From Piliocolobus tephrosceles (lineage: Eukaryota > Chordata > Mammalia > Primates > Cercopithecidae), in NCBI RefSeq assembly GCF_002776525.5, contig NC_045447.1, positions 24,177,002-24,241,001 on the forward strand: DNA of 64,000 bases, written 5' to 3'. A program made the position numbers and the translations under genes. Positions 43,369-55,646 of this stretch are shown here, piece by piece. Under the pieces are notes generated by a model. It searched no databases, had not been told where the DNA came from, and saw only the letters and a program-made list of their open reading frames with translations. Numbering within the stretch: position 1 is the stretch's first letter; each line of letters begins with the position of its first letter.

Positions 43369-46303
43369 TGGCCATTTTAACAATATTGATTCTTCCTATC
43401 TGTCAGCACGAACAATTTCTTCATTTGTTTGTGTCATCTCTGATTTCTTTCAGTGGTGTTATGTAATTCTTGTAGGATATTTCACCTCCTTCTTTTAGCT
43501 GTATTCCCAGATATTATTCTTTTGTGGCTATTGTGAATGGGATTGCATTTTTTATTTGACTCTCAGGTTGGACATTATTTGTGTATGGAAATGCTACTGA
43601 TTTTTGTGCATTGATTTTGTATCCTGAAACTTCAGTGAAGTTGTTTAGCCATTCCAGGAGCCTTTGGGCAGAGGCTATAGGGTTTTATAGGTATAATAGC
43701 ATCTGTGAAGAGAAATAGTTTAACTTCCTATCTTCCTATTTGGATGCCTTTTCTTTCTTTCTCTTGCCTGATTTCTCTGGCTGGGACTTCTAGTACTATG
43801 TAAATAGGAATGGTAAAAGTGAGCATCCTTGTCTTGTTCTAGTTCTCAAGGAGAATGCTTCCAGTTATTGCCCATTCAGTAGGATGTTGGCTGTGGGTTT
43901 GTCATAGATGGCTTTTATTCTTTTGAGGTATGTTTCTTCCATTTTTAGTTTTTTGAGGAATTTTAGTATGAAGAGTATGAAGAGATGTTGAATTTTATCA
44001 AAAGCCTTGTTGTTTTTACCCTTGTTTATATAATGAATCACATTTAGTGATTTGCATATGTTAAACCAAACTTGCATCCCAGGAATAAAGCCTACTTGTT
44101 TGTGGCTAATTAGCTGTTTGATGTGCTTCTAGATTTGGTTTGCTAGTATTTTGTTGAGGATTGCTGCATCTATGATCATCAGAAATACTGGCCTTAAGTT
44201 TTCTTTTTTTATCTTGTCTCTGCCAGGTTTTGGTATCAGAATGATGCTGGTCTCAGAGAGTGAGTTATGGAGGAGTCCCTCTACTTCAACTTTTTTGGAA
44301 TGATTTCAGTAGGGTTCATGCCAGTTCTTCTTCATACATCTAGTAGTATTTGGCTGTGAATCCATCTAGTCCAAGGCTTTTTCTGGCTGATAGGATTTTT
44401 TTTTAATGACTTATTCCATTTCAGAACTCATTATTGGTCTGTTCAGGATTTCAATTTCCTCCTGGTTCTGTCTCGGGAGGTTGTATGTTTCCAGGAATTT
44501 ACCCATTCATTTTTCTTTATTTTTGTCTGCCTGCATTGATTCAAAAGAACAGTCTTTGAGCTCTGAGATTATTTCCCCAGCTTGCTCTATTCTGTTATTA
44601 ATGCTTCCAATTGCATTATGAAATTACTGTAATGAATTTTTAATTTTCTGAAATTCAATTTGGTTCTTTCTTCAAGTGGCTACGTCATGTTTCAACCATT
44701 GGACTGTTTTACTTGGATTCAGTTTCAACCTTCTCTTCTATCTCATTGAGCTTCCTTGTTATCCGGATTCTGAATTATATGTCTGTTATTTAGCCATTCC
44801 ACTCTGGTTAAGAACCATTGCTGGGGAGCCAGTGCAGTCATCTGGAGGTAAGAAGACACTGGCTTTTAGAATTGCCATAATTCTTGTACTAGTTCTTTCT
44901 CATCTATATGGGCTGATGTTCCTTTAATCTTTGAAGTTGTTGTCCTTTGAATGGGTCTTTTTGCTTGTATATTCTTTGATGTCCTCAAGGGTTTTATTGT
45001 GGCATAAGTTGGGTCTAATCAATTGGCTTCATTTCTGGATGCTTTCAGGAGGCCAAGGCTCTGCTCAACACTCCTGAGCTTCATGCTCTCATCCTGAGGA
45101 GCTGGCATCAAGCCAACAGCTTTGCTCTCTGGCCCCTCTAGGTCAAGCACCTGTTGCATTGGAGAAGCTGAGGTGTTCCCAGTGTGCTAGCAACAACATT
45201 CAGATGGGGGCTGCCAACAAAAGTGCTGTGACAGGATGGTGGTGGGTACACAAGAGAGTACACTGTGACAGGGGAGCCATGGATGACAGGGGAGCCATGG
45301 GCAGCATGGCAGCAGGGAGCTGCCAGCAAGTGCACACCAATAGGGCAGCAGGAGGCCATGGGTGAGTGCCCACCAACAAGGCAGCAGGGGGACTACATAT
45401 GTGTGCATGCTGGCTGGGCAGCAGTGGGGCTGTGGCAACATGGCTGGGAAGAGTCTACAGGTTGGTGTGTACTAGTGGGAGTCTCTGCAAAAGTACTCCA
45501 GTGGGAAGGAAGGGGCTGCCAGTGAAAGAGATTGATGGTGGCTGCTGGCAAGCATTTCGGTGGGGCAGCTAAGGTTGTGCTGCAAGTGGGTGTGGCCAGG
45601 CAGGGACCCTAGGAGAGGCTGGCAGATGGGACATTCATTTGAGACTGGCCCCATCCCACAGGAAAGATAGCCCTGCTGTCTCCAGATCCAGCAGCTAACA
45701 AAGGCTAAAGTCACCTAGAGGAATATGGGTGCTCATGGGATGGGTGACCATGGCTTGGGATGGGTGCTCATGGCTGTGTGCTCCACTGCAGCCTTTCCCA
45801 CTGCCAAACCCTCTGGGCTCCACACAGACAGGAGTTCTGTCTCTGCTAACTCTCTGGACAGTTCTCCCTGCCAACTCAAATGTCTGTAAGGGTTGTGGGT
45901 CTCTTGTAGCTAAGATCCCAAGGTCTGTGGCAAGAGTGGGCCTCTTCATGCCTATTTCATTCACCCTTCCCCTAGGAGCCCCTCAGGGCCAAGAACAGTT
46001 CCAGTGGTCAGCAACCCTGAGCAGGTTTCCCAGCTTCCTCCCCTTTCAGCCCCAGGGCTTGCATCTTCCCTGTATCCACTCTCAATTCCTTCTTTTCAAA
46101 GATCTGTTTGGAGTATGCCAGTCTGCTTGATGTTCTGGTTGCTCTTGGTGGGAGAAGCTCTTCCTGGATGTGTCTAGTTGGCCATCTTGGCTCTTCTCCC
46201 TGAAATACTCTTTCAACGCTAATGGTTCATATTTGATATAATCTTTACCTTGAAACGAAGATGTTTCCTTTTTTGTTTGCATTGGGAAATTGTATTTACT
46301 GCC

Positions 46304-46655
46304 TGTTGTGGTTTGAATGGGCTCTCCAAAGTTCATGTGTGGGAAACTTTATTCCTAAACCAACCGTGTTAAGAGGCGGGACCTTTAAGAGGTGAGTAGG
46401 TCATGAGGGCTCTGCCTCATTAATGGATTAGGGCTGTTATCATGGGAGTGATTTCCTATAAAAAGATGTTTTCAGCCCCCTTCCCTCTCTCTCTTATCAT
46501 CCATCACATGATGCTACAAGAAGGCCCTTACCAGATGCCAGCACCTTGATCTTAGACTTTCCACCCTCAAGAAATGTGAGGAAATAAATTTCTTTCCTTG
46601 AAAAATTACTCAGTTTTGAGTATTCTACACAGAATAGCAGCACAAAACAGACTAA
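46304..46655 (+). mobile_element. MLT1-type MaLR solo LTR, sense
   Basis: TGTTGTGGTTTGAATGGG, TGTTAAGAGGCGGGACC, AGGTCATGAGGGCTCTGCC, GCCAGCACCTTGATCTTAGAC and GTGAGGAAATAAATTTC, ending ACAGACTAAG. The structure of an MLT1A-D LTR without an internal region. Confidence 0.88.
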
Positions 46656-47259
46656 GAACTCGCCTTTTATTTGGTATGAGAAATTAAACTTATTTATTGT
46701 GCTTATAATAGTTAACCCATTGACTTAAAATCTCATACATCTTCATGCATTTAATCCAAGTAACAACTGAAATGGTACAAGGTCCCTTGGGATTAGGAGA
46801 ATATATTTGTAAGTTTATCCCCCATTATATAGTTTATACAATTAAAAATAGAGTTTTATATAAGATTCATTCTAAAATCCAATGCAAGTGAAAATCAACA
46901 ATGATAAGTCATGTTAATAGCATGTACCCTTGATAAGATATTCTAAAAATGAATCTCTGTGGTCTTCACCCCCCAAACGCATAACTCCAGTCTAATAATG
47001 AGAAAAACATCAAACTCTAATTTAGGGAATTTTACAAATTACCTGAACAGTATGCCTCAAAATTGCCAAAGTCATTGGGGAAAAAAATAAAAAAATAAAA
47101 AAAAATGTCTGAGAGACAGTCACAACCAAGAGGAGCCTACGGGACATGACAACTAAATGTAATATGATATCCTGGATGAGATCTTGGAACAGAAAAAGGA
47201 TATTAGGTTAAAACTATGGAAATCTGAATGTAATTTAGATCTTCCCCACAATCCTAGTT
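46656..47259. other. No gene or recognised repeat
   Basis: About 600 AT-rich bases. GGGACATGACAACTAAATGTAATATGATATCCTGG-type text near 47140 recurs in many mammalian loci as I recall, so an old repeat is likely, but I cannot name it. Confidence 0.4.
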
Positions 47260-47470
47260 GAATCAGCCTAGTTCAACCAATAGTCAGCCTACTCCTAGAC
47301 ATGTGATAAAGTTTATCCAAGATAAACATAGCTACATAACTGACTCATAACTGTCCACAAACACATGAGTGATCCCAGCCAAGACCAAGTCTAGTCCAGA
47401 TCATCTGAATCCCACTAAATCCTAAGTTAAATAAATATTTTGTGGTTGTTACACAGTATTTTTGTGGCAA
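47260..47470 (+). mobile_element. Possible MLT1-type LTR 3' part
   Basis: GTCAGCCTACTCCTAGACATG, AAACACATGAGTGATCCCAGCC, AAGACCAAGTCTAGTCCAG and AAGTTAAATAAATATTTTGTGG resemble the 3' half of older MLT1 LTRs. Weak. Confidence 0.45.
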
Positions 47471-47615
47471 TCTACAGTGGATTGCCCAACTAGAACACGA
47501 TTATTGGTACATCCTAACAGGAAAAAGATATTTTGGTGAAGAAGAAAGAGGGGGAAAATTCCAGGAGATATGGAGGTTTATGTACTCCAAAAATCTAGTA
47601 TACTCACTAAACTCT

Positions 47616-47865
47616 AGTATAGTGATTAAGCATGTTGAGCTCTTGCATAAGACTACTTGGGTTCAACTCACCATCAACTACTTGGTTCTGTGACCTTGAG
47701 CAAGTGACCTGAACAACTCCTTTATATGTAAAATGGTGATAACAATAGTACATATCTCCTATGTACAGAACTGTAAAGTTCAAAAGAGTTGTAAGTATAA
47801 ATGTATTACAACAGTGTCTGGTACATATAGTATATACTCATTAATGTTATCTAGCAGTAGTGATA
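47616..47865 (+). mobile_element. MIR SINE, sense, near full length
   Basis: GTATAGTGATTAAGCATGTTG (5' end), CTTGGGTTCAACTCACCATC, TGACCTTGAGCAAGTGACC, ATGTAAAATGGTGATAACAATAG and GTGTCTGGTACATATAGTATA (3' end) span the whole MIR in order. Confidence 0.88.
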
Positions 47866-47904
47866 CTAGCAGTAGTAATAAAGTAGTAGTGGTATCCTCG
47901 AGCG

Positions 47905-48185
47905 AATCTGTCTACCCAGAATGTCCTTCCCACACTTCTTTACCTGAATAATTTCTAATCCTCATCAAAACTCTTGTTATCTCCCCCAAGGAGACTTTCC
48001 TTTATATCTTTCCTTTGGATTTGCATAGAACCCAGTACTTTTCCCTTTCCCTGTAGCTTGGGACATAATTTTGAAATTTTCTTTCTATGTATTTGCCTTT
48101 TCGTCTAGACTTTAAGTTTCTTGAGGATACATTCTATACCTTGTTGTTCTCTTTGTAACCCAAATGTGAGCTTCATGCCACAAGC
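47905..48185 (+). mobile_element. L2 3' end, sense
   Basis: CAGAATGTCCTTCCCACAC, CTAATCCTCATCAAAACTC, GTCTAGACTTTAAGTTTCTTGAGG and TAACCCAAATGTGAGC follow the L2 3' region. Confidence 0.6.
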
Positions 48186-49699
48186 ATATGCCCCTTAAGA
48201 TCTAGACAAGATAAAAAATGAACAACTAAATAAAATGTGATCAATGGACCAAGATGGCCAATTAGAAGCAGCTGCAGTACATGGCACTAACGAAGAGGAA
48301 TAAAAGTAGCAAGTGAATTCAGCACCGCCACCTGTGATATCCAGTTTCTTGTACTGGGACTGACTAAGCAAACAACTCAACCCACAGATAACGAAGAAAA
48401 CCAGGGTGGGGCAATGGCCTAGCCAGAAGCTGCATGGAGCCAAAGGAACCCCACCCCAAACCAAGAGAAGCAGTGAGTAATTGTGTGACCCCGCCTGAGA
48501 AACCACAATTCTCACACAGAACTTTGCAACCCGTGAATCAGGAGATCCCCTCGTGAGCCCATGCCACCAGGGCCTTAGGTCTGACACACAGCGCTGTGTG
48601 GAGTCTTAGCAAAGCAGCTGCTCAGGCATGCACAGAGACCTAGGAGTGTTACATACTCCAGCCCTGGGATCCCGAGCAAGGCAGGATACCTGTTCATACC
48701 CCTAGGAAGGGGGCTGAATCCAGGGAGCCAAGCAGCATCACTCTGCAGGTCCCTCTTCCACGGCACCTCATACTGGCTTGGAATTCCAGCCAGCCAACAG
48801 CAACAGGTTGGAGTCTGCCTGAGACAGGACCAAGTTCCTGAGGGGAGGGGCAGCCCATCTCTGTGGTTCAGTCACCTCAGCCATTCCAGCCTCCTGGCTG
48901 TGGAGAATCCAAACGATCTAGACAAGGAAGGGTCCCCCTATGACACAGCACAACTGTTTTGCCAGATCGTGGCTAGACTACTTCTTTAAACAGGGCCCCA
49001 ATCCATTCCTCCTCACTGGGTGGGACCTCCCTGTGGGGTTTCAGCCATTCCAGCCAGGGTTATACAGACACAGCTCTGATCTCTCCCTGGGATGGAGCTC
49101 CCAGGGGAGGGGCAGCCACCATCTCTGTGGTTCAGGCAACTCAGCCATTTCAGTCTGCCAGCTTTGAGAGTCCAAATTGTCCAGACAAGGAAGAGTCCGC
49201 CTCAGTGCAGCACATCTGCTCTACCAAAAAGCAGCCAGACTGCTTCTTTAAATGAATCACTGATCCTGTTCCTCCTGACTGGATGAGACCTCCCAACAGG
49301 ATTCTCCAGCCACCTCCTACAGGTACATTCAGGCTGGCAACAGGTCAATTCCACCCTGGGACAGAGCTTTCAGAGGAAGGAGCAGGCTGCCATCGTTGCT
49401 GTTTCACAGCCTTCACTGATGACACCTCCAGGTACAAAAAACACTGAGGCAACTAGGGTCTGGAGTGGATTCCCAGCAAACCACAGCCACCCTATAGAAG
49501 AGTGGCCTGACTGAAAAAAAAAAAAAAAAAAAAAAAACAGAAAACAACAACATCAACAAAAATGACCACACAAAAACCCCATTCAAAGGTCAGCAACCTC
49601 AAAAACCTAAGGTAGATAAGCCCACAAACATGTGGAAGATTCAACACAAAAATGCTGAAAACTCAAAAAGCCAGAGTACCTCTTCTCTGCCACATGACC

Positions 49700-50465
49700 A
49701 CAACACCTCTCCAGCAAGAGCACAGAACTGGATTGAGGCTGAGATGGCTGAATTGACAGAAGTAGGCTTCAGAAGGTGGGTAATAATGAACTTCAATTAG
49801 CTAAAGAAATATGTTGTAACCCTGTGCAAAGAAGCTAGGAATCATGATAAAACAATACAGGAGCTGATAGCCGGAATAGCCAGTTTAGAGAGGAACATAA
49901 CTGACCTGATGGAGCTGAAAAACACAAAAAGAGAATTTCACAACCTACAACCAATTGGCATACCTGAAAGAGATGGGGAGAATGGAATCAAATTGGAAAA
50001 CATACTTCAGAATATCATCCTGGAGAACTTCCCCAACCTAGCAAGACAGGCCAACATTCAAATTCAGGAAATGCAGAGAATCCCGGTAAGATACTGCACA
50101 AGAAGCTCAACCTCAAGACATGTAATCTTCAGATTCTCCAAGGCTAAAATGAAAGAAAAAATGTTAAGGGCAGCCAGAAAGAAAGGCCAGGTCACCTACA
50201 AAGGGAAGCCCATCAGATTAACAGCAGACCTCTCAGCAGAAAGCATATAATCCAGAAGAGATTGGGGGCAAATATTCAACATTATTGAAGAAAGGAATTT
50301 TCAACCCAGAATTTTTTATCTGGCCAAACTAAGCTTCATAAATGAAGGAGAAATAAGATCCCTTTCAGACAAGCAAATGCTGAAAGAATTTGTAACCACG
50401 CAGCCTGTTTTGCAAGAGCTTTTGAAGGAAACACTAAATATGGAAAAGAAAAACTATTACCAACC
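49700..50465 (+). pseudogene. L1 ORF1 relic with an internal deletion
   Basis: The RNA-binding half is readable from 49909 (HNLQPIGIPERDGENGIKL, LENFPNLARQANIQIQEMQ, MLRAARKKGQVTYKGKPIRL). The part just before it jumps from the coiled coil (DLMELKNTKREF) straight to the PIGIPE segment, so some tens of residues of coiled coil and linker are missing. Stops in all frames upstream. Not functional. Confidence 0.85.
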
Positions 50466-50550
50466 ATGACAAAAACACACTGAAGTACACAGACAAGTGA
50501 CACTATAAAGCAATCACATAAACATGTCTGCAAAATAACCAGCCGGTATC

Positions 50551-53500
50551 ATGATGACAGGCTCAAATTCACACATAACAATACTAACCCTAAATGTAAA
50601 TGGGCTAAATGTCCCAATTAAAAGACACAGATTGGCAAGCTGGATAAAGAGCCAAGACCCATTAGTACGTTATCATCAAGAGACCCAATTCACATGCAAA
50701 GACACATGTAGGCTCAAAATAAAGAGAAGGAGGAAAATTTACCAAGGAAATGGAAGACAGAAAAAATCAAGGGTAGCAATCCTAGTCTCTGACAAAACAG
50801 ACTTTAAACCAACAAAGATAAAAAAAGACAAAGTAGGGCATTACATAATGGTAATTATGTAATTACCATTACATAATTATGTATAATTATTGGACCAATA
50901 ATGAATATTGAATATTCATTATTGAATATTGGACCAATAATGAATGGTCCAATTCAACAAGAAGAGGTAAATGTCCTAAGTATACATGCACCGAATACAG
51001 GAGCACCCAGATTTAGAAAGCAAGTTCTGAGAGATCGATCTACAAAGAGACTTAGATTTCCACAGGAAAATAGTGAGAGACTTTAACATCCCACTGACGT
51101 TATTAGACAGATCATCAAGGACAAAATATTAACAAAGATATTCAGGACCTGAACTCAGCTCTGGATCAAGCAGGTCTGATAGATATCTACAGAACTCCCT
51201 ATCCCAAAACAACAGAATATACATTCTTCTCATTGCCACATGGCACTGACTCTAAAATTGATCACACAATTGGAGGTAAAACACTCCTCAGCAAATACAA
51301 AAGAACTGAAATCATAACAGTCTCTCAGACCACAGTGCAATCAAATTAGATCTCAAGAAATTCACTCAAAACCACACAATTACATGGAAATTGAACAACC
51401 TGCTCCTGAATTACTCTTGGGTAAATAGTGAAATTAAGGCAGAAATCAAGAAGTTCTTTGAAACTAATGAGAACAAAAAGGTAATGTGTCAGAATCTCTG
51501 GGGTGCAGTTAAAGCAGTGTTAAGAGGGAAATTTGTAGCACTAAATGCCCACATCAAAAAGCTATAAGGATCTCAGGTTAACAACCTAACTTCACAACTA
51601 AAAGAACAAGAGAACCAAGAGCAAATAAATCCCAAAGCTAGCAGAAGACAAGAAATAACCAAGGTCAGAGGGGAACTAAAGGAGACAGAGATACAAAAAA
51701 TCCTTAAAAAAATTAATGAACCCAGGAGCTGGTTTTTTTTTTTTAATTAACAAAATAGATGGACTGCTAGCTAGACTAATAAAGATGAAAAGAAAGAAGA
51801 AATAAATGCAATAAAAAATGATAACGGGGATACTACCATTGACCCCACAGAAATGCAAACAACTGTTGGCAAATTCTATCAATACCTCTATGCACATAAA
51901 CTAGAAAATCTAGAAGAACTGAATAAATTCCTGGACAACTTTGCCCTCCCGAGACTGAACCAGGAAGAAAATCGAATCCTTGAATAGATCAATAACAAGT
52001 TCTGAAATTGAGGCAGTAATAAATAGCATACCAACCAAAAAAACAAACAAACAAACACAAGTCCAGGATGAGATAGATTCACAGCTGAATTCTACCAGAC
52101 ATAAAGAAGAACTGGTACTATTTCTACTGAAAGTATTCTAAAACATTAAAGAGAAGGGACTCCTCACTCATTCTATGAGACCAATATCATCCTGATACCC
52201 AATCCTGATAGAGATAGAACAAAAAATAAAACTTCAGGCCAATATCCCTGGTGAACATTGATGCAAAAATCCTCAGTAAAATATTGACAAACCAAATCCA
52301 GCAGCGCCTCAAAAAGCTTATTCACCACAATCAAGTTGGCATCATCCCCAGGATGCAAGGTTAGTTCAACATATGCAAATCAGTAAATGTGATTCATCAC
52401 ATAAGCAGAACTAAAGACAAAAACCACATGATTATGTCAAAAGATACAGAAAAGGCCTTCAGTAAATTCAACATCCTTTCCTGTTAAAAATTCCCAGTGG
52501 GTATTGAAGGAACATACCTCAAAATAATAAGGGTCATATATGACAAACCCACAGCCAATATCATACTGAATGGGCAAAAGCTTGAAGCATTCCCCTCGAA
52601 AGCCAGTACAAGACAAGGATGCCCTCTCTCATCACTCCTTTTCAACATAGTATTGAAAGTTCTGGCCAGAGCAATCAGGCAAGAGAAAGAAATAAAGCAT
52701 ATCCAAATAGGAAGAAAGGAAGTCAAATTATCTTTGTTTGCAGATGACATGATCTTATATCTAGAAAACCCCATTATCTCAGCCCAAAAGCTTCTTAAGC
52801 TGATATGCAACTTCAGCAAAGTCAATGTGCAAAAATTTCTAGCATTCCTATACACCAAGCAACAGGCAAGCAGAGAGCCAAATAATGAATGAACTCCCAT
52901 TCACTATTGCTACAAAGAGAATAAAATACCTAGGAATATAGCTAACGTGGGAAGTAAAGGACATCCTTAAGGAGAACTACAAACCACTATTCAAAAAAAT
53001 CAGAGAGGACACAAACAAAAGGAAAAAAAATTCATGCTCATGGATAGGAAGAATCAATATTGTGACAATGGCCATACTCCCCAAAGTAATTTATAGATTC
53101 AATGCTATTCCCAGTAAACTACCATTGACATTCTTCACAGAATTAGAAGAGAGTGTTTTAAAATTCATGTGGAACCAAAAAGGAGCCCAAATTACAAGAC
53201 AATCACAAGCAAAAAAAAACACAACTGGAAGCATCACGCTACCCGACTTCAAACTATACTACAAGGCTATAGTAACCAAAACAGCATGGTACTAGTACAC
53301 AAACAGACACACAGACAAATGGAACAAAATAAAGAACTCAGAAATAAGGCTGCACACTTACAACCATCTGATCTTTGACAAACTTGACAAGATAAGCAAT
53401 GGGAAAAGGATTCCCTATTTAATTAATAGTGCTGGGAGAACTGGCTAGCCATATGCAGAAAATTGAAACTAGACCCCTTCCTTTCATCATATACAAAAAT

Positions 53501-53565
53501 TAACACAAGACGGTTTAAAGACTTAAATGTAAAACCCAAAACTATAAAAACCCTATGAGAATGAA
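50551..53565 (+). pseudogene. L1 ORF2 relic, 3'-truncated
   Basis: Starts MMTGSNSHITILTLNVNGLN at 50551 (endonuclease). The reverse-transcriptase region is visible at 52497-52892 (QGCPLSSLLFNIVLKVLARA, SLFADDMILYLENP) and continues at 53062-53295 (TMAILPKVIYRFNAIPSKLP). Broken by several frameshifts and stops. The last about 300 residues of the usual protein are missing. Confidence 0.9.
50838..50955. repeat. Palindromic insertion in the L1 ORF2 endonuclease text
   Basis: Where L1 normally reads CATTACATAATGGTAAAGGG followed by ATCAATTCAACAAGAAG, this copy has about 80 extra bases. They are built from nested inverted repeats: TAATGGTAATTATG with ATAATTACCATTA-type partners, then GGACCAATAATGAATATTG ... 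CAATATTGGACCAATAATGAATGGTCC arrangements. It can fold into one or two AT-rich hairpins. Confidence 0.75.
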
Positions 53566-55646
53566 AACCCAAGAGACAGACTAGAGGAGCCCTAAGGTAT
53601 CCATTAAACATTATTCATTATCTTCTCTCCTCTGCATCCACAATGGTCCTAGTTATGTACCACCCATGGGGGAAATGACAAAATAATCACTCAAATTATT
53701 TTCTGTGTCCGTGGCTCAGATGAGGCTCCAAGCTGAGAAAGACTGGAATAGATTGAGGCAGGTCTAAGGACATGGGGTCTGGGTTCCTAGAAATACGGTA
53801 TGAGAAGGAGGGTTTCTTGGCTATTTCAGGCCTGGGAGGAAAAGAACGACCCAGAACTTTAAATATTAAAAGACTCTTTTGATCTCCTTACCTGGCCTTC
53901 TCCTATGGTTTCTCTTTTCTCAGGAAACCACATCAAAGTCCCAACAAGAGGGGCCTTATATCCATGGAAGACTCAACATTTAGACGTTTCTACCTTAATT
54001 CTAATTATGGTTATACATCACAGACTTGTGATGTCAGGACTGAAAGAATCATTCATCATACACCTTTAAGCTTGTGTCCATAACCAAATCACATCTCCTA
54101 GAAAGTCCAATGAATGATATGTATGCCCAAATGTAAGCCAACTCTATATGTAGGAAGAAGTCCCATTTTTCCTATCAGAATACCAATTTTAAGAAAAATT
54201 CTTGGCCAAGCCAAATATTAAAGCTTTTAGGAGTATACATAAACTAGTCATATTTTTATTAATAGTATTTAATATGGCCATTAAGTTATACAAACACATC
54301 TAAAATAACCTAATAAAAAATCTATGCTATGCAGAAATACTGCTTTTTCCCATTCTCATGTATATTGCAATGTTTATTCAAAATCTTTATTGTGTATCTT
54401 CAACATCTTTATAACCATTAAATCAGTTTTGCAGAGTGTATCATCTATACTTCTGTGTAAGTTAACCCATGAATTGTACTCATACTGCACACGTAATCTC
54501 AAGCAACAGGTGCCCATTTTTATAGCATGCAAAGATTTTCTTTTCATTTGTCTTCTGGTGCATACTTGTGATCTTCAAAGAGTAACCACTTAAATTTATC
54601 ATTTTATAAAGCCATCTGTTAAAAACTTATTTACACTCCTACCTACCACTTACATTTGGGAAACTGCGCCTACCCCAAGAAAAAGGGTTAGAGATCTTTG
54701 CTGCATTCTGACTATATCATGTTATTTCTGTAAACATCTAAAACTAGTGTTGCTTGAGATCATTTCAGGTTAGTTGTCTTCCTCCAACATTATACTGATG
54801 ATGGAAAAAAAGTTATTAAGATAGCACATAATCAGACACTCCACAAGGATTTGAATATGAAGAAACTCCCTCTTCTCTTAGAAGTAATAACAAAGTGAAT
54901 TGAGTAAAGAACTTGCCTTATATTTGGACATGGAAAATAATACTTTTTATTATCTGTTTCAGCCTATGAATATCACAAATATACTGCAATGTACTTTTAG
55001 TGTTAAAAGGTTTAAATTGTAAGATTTTTCATTTAAAATAATACATATAAATGCTACATTTTATTTTGTTGATTTTTACGTAAACTGTAAGGCTCTCAAA
55101 ATATAAATGAAGCCTGCTTACATTAGTTCCTCTCTCCATATATAGAGATCTCCATCCTTCTTGTTTTGTCTGTTAGCTTTCTCATTCACCATCCTGAAAT
55201 CCATTTATTTACTCAAGGAACACTTTGTAAGCCACTGCAATCATCAGGTTCTATTAGTTCATGAACATCAAAGGGCACAGAATGATCTCAAGTTGTCAAA
55301 AGTCAACGATATAGAACACAAATTCATTTCAAAATATTTGTTGTTTTCCTTAAATTTACATTTTTTGTTTTAATTTGAGAAGAGTTGAATAGTTTCTTTG
55401 CTCTCTTTACTGAGTTTAATTTAAGTTCCTTTATTTGTCTCTTGACTTTTCAAATAGCTCTCACCACAACCAAAATATGAAGGCTTGAATGAACCAAATA
55501 TTGAAGGGGATTCCAAGAGTCTGACCTGGCCCAAGCAGCAAGTTCATTCTAGAAAATGGTGAGAAGAATGTACAACAGGAGAACTTGACCAGGTATTTCC
55601 TTTTAGATAATGGAGAGTCACTGAATATTTTTTAGCTAACAGCTGA
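53566..55646. other. 2-kb stretch with no recognised repeat
   Basis: The longest stretch in the window without a family I can name. AT-rich, with only short frames (89 residues at most, 54324-54593) and no domain, splice or promoter pattern I would defend. It may be unique sequence or hold very old repeats. Confidence 0.4.

Larger units (their letters stand above)
36742..46195 (-). mobile_element. L1PB/PA-type LINE-1, antisense, interrupted and internally deleted
   Basis: A single old LINE-1 in reverse. The 3' UTR (36742-36923) is interrupted by the PRPF4B pseudogene. The 3' UTR/ORF2 3' part (41691-43058) is interrupted by an Alu (43059-43368). The reverse-transcriptase region continues to about 44515. 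The text then jumps directly to ORF1/5' UTR-type sequence (about 44516-46195). The last bases, GTTGGCCATCTTGGCTCTTCTCCC, are the reverse of an L1 5' start. All coding frames are broken. No target duplication identified. Confidence 0.85.
48238..53565 (+). mobile_element. LINE-1 with intact 5' region but no 3' end, sense
   Basis: Sense L1 from its 5' start (GACCAAGATGGCCAATTAGAAG) through a long 5' UTR (to about 49700), ORF1 relic and ORF2 relic. It ends abruptly near 53565 in the ORF2 text after GTAAAACCCAAAACTATAAAAACCC. The cysteine-rich ORF2 C-terminus, 3' UTR and polyA tail are absent. L1PA/PB-type by similarity. An A-run of 23 lies at about 49515-49538. A palindromic insertion sits at 50838-50955. 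Confidence 0.88.

Noticed and set aside
45240..45440. Tandem-repeat-like GCAGCAGG/AGGGGAGCCATGG units as a possible coding minisatellite
   Set aside because: Short imperfect repeats such as these fit the 5' UTR text of older L1 elements in which they lie; not clearly a separate minisatellite.
45729..46130. 133-residue frame and several overlapping 80-residue frames in GC-rich sequence
   Set aside because: They fall in the 5' UTR-like part of an antisense L1, where GC-rich sequence gives chance frames on both strands.
48195..48587. 130-residue minus-strand frame with membrane-like segments
   Set aside because: It is antisense to an L1 5' UTR; no family recognised.
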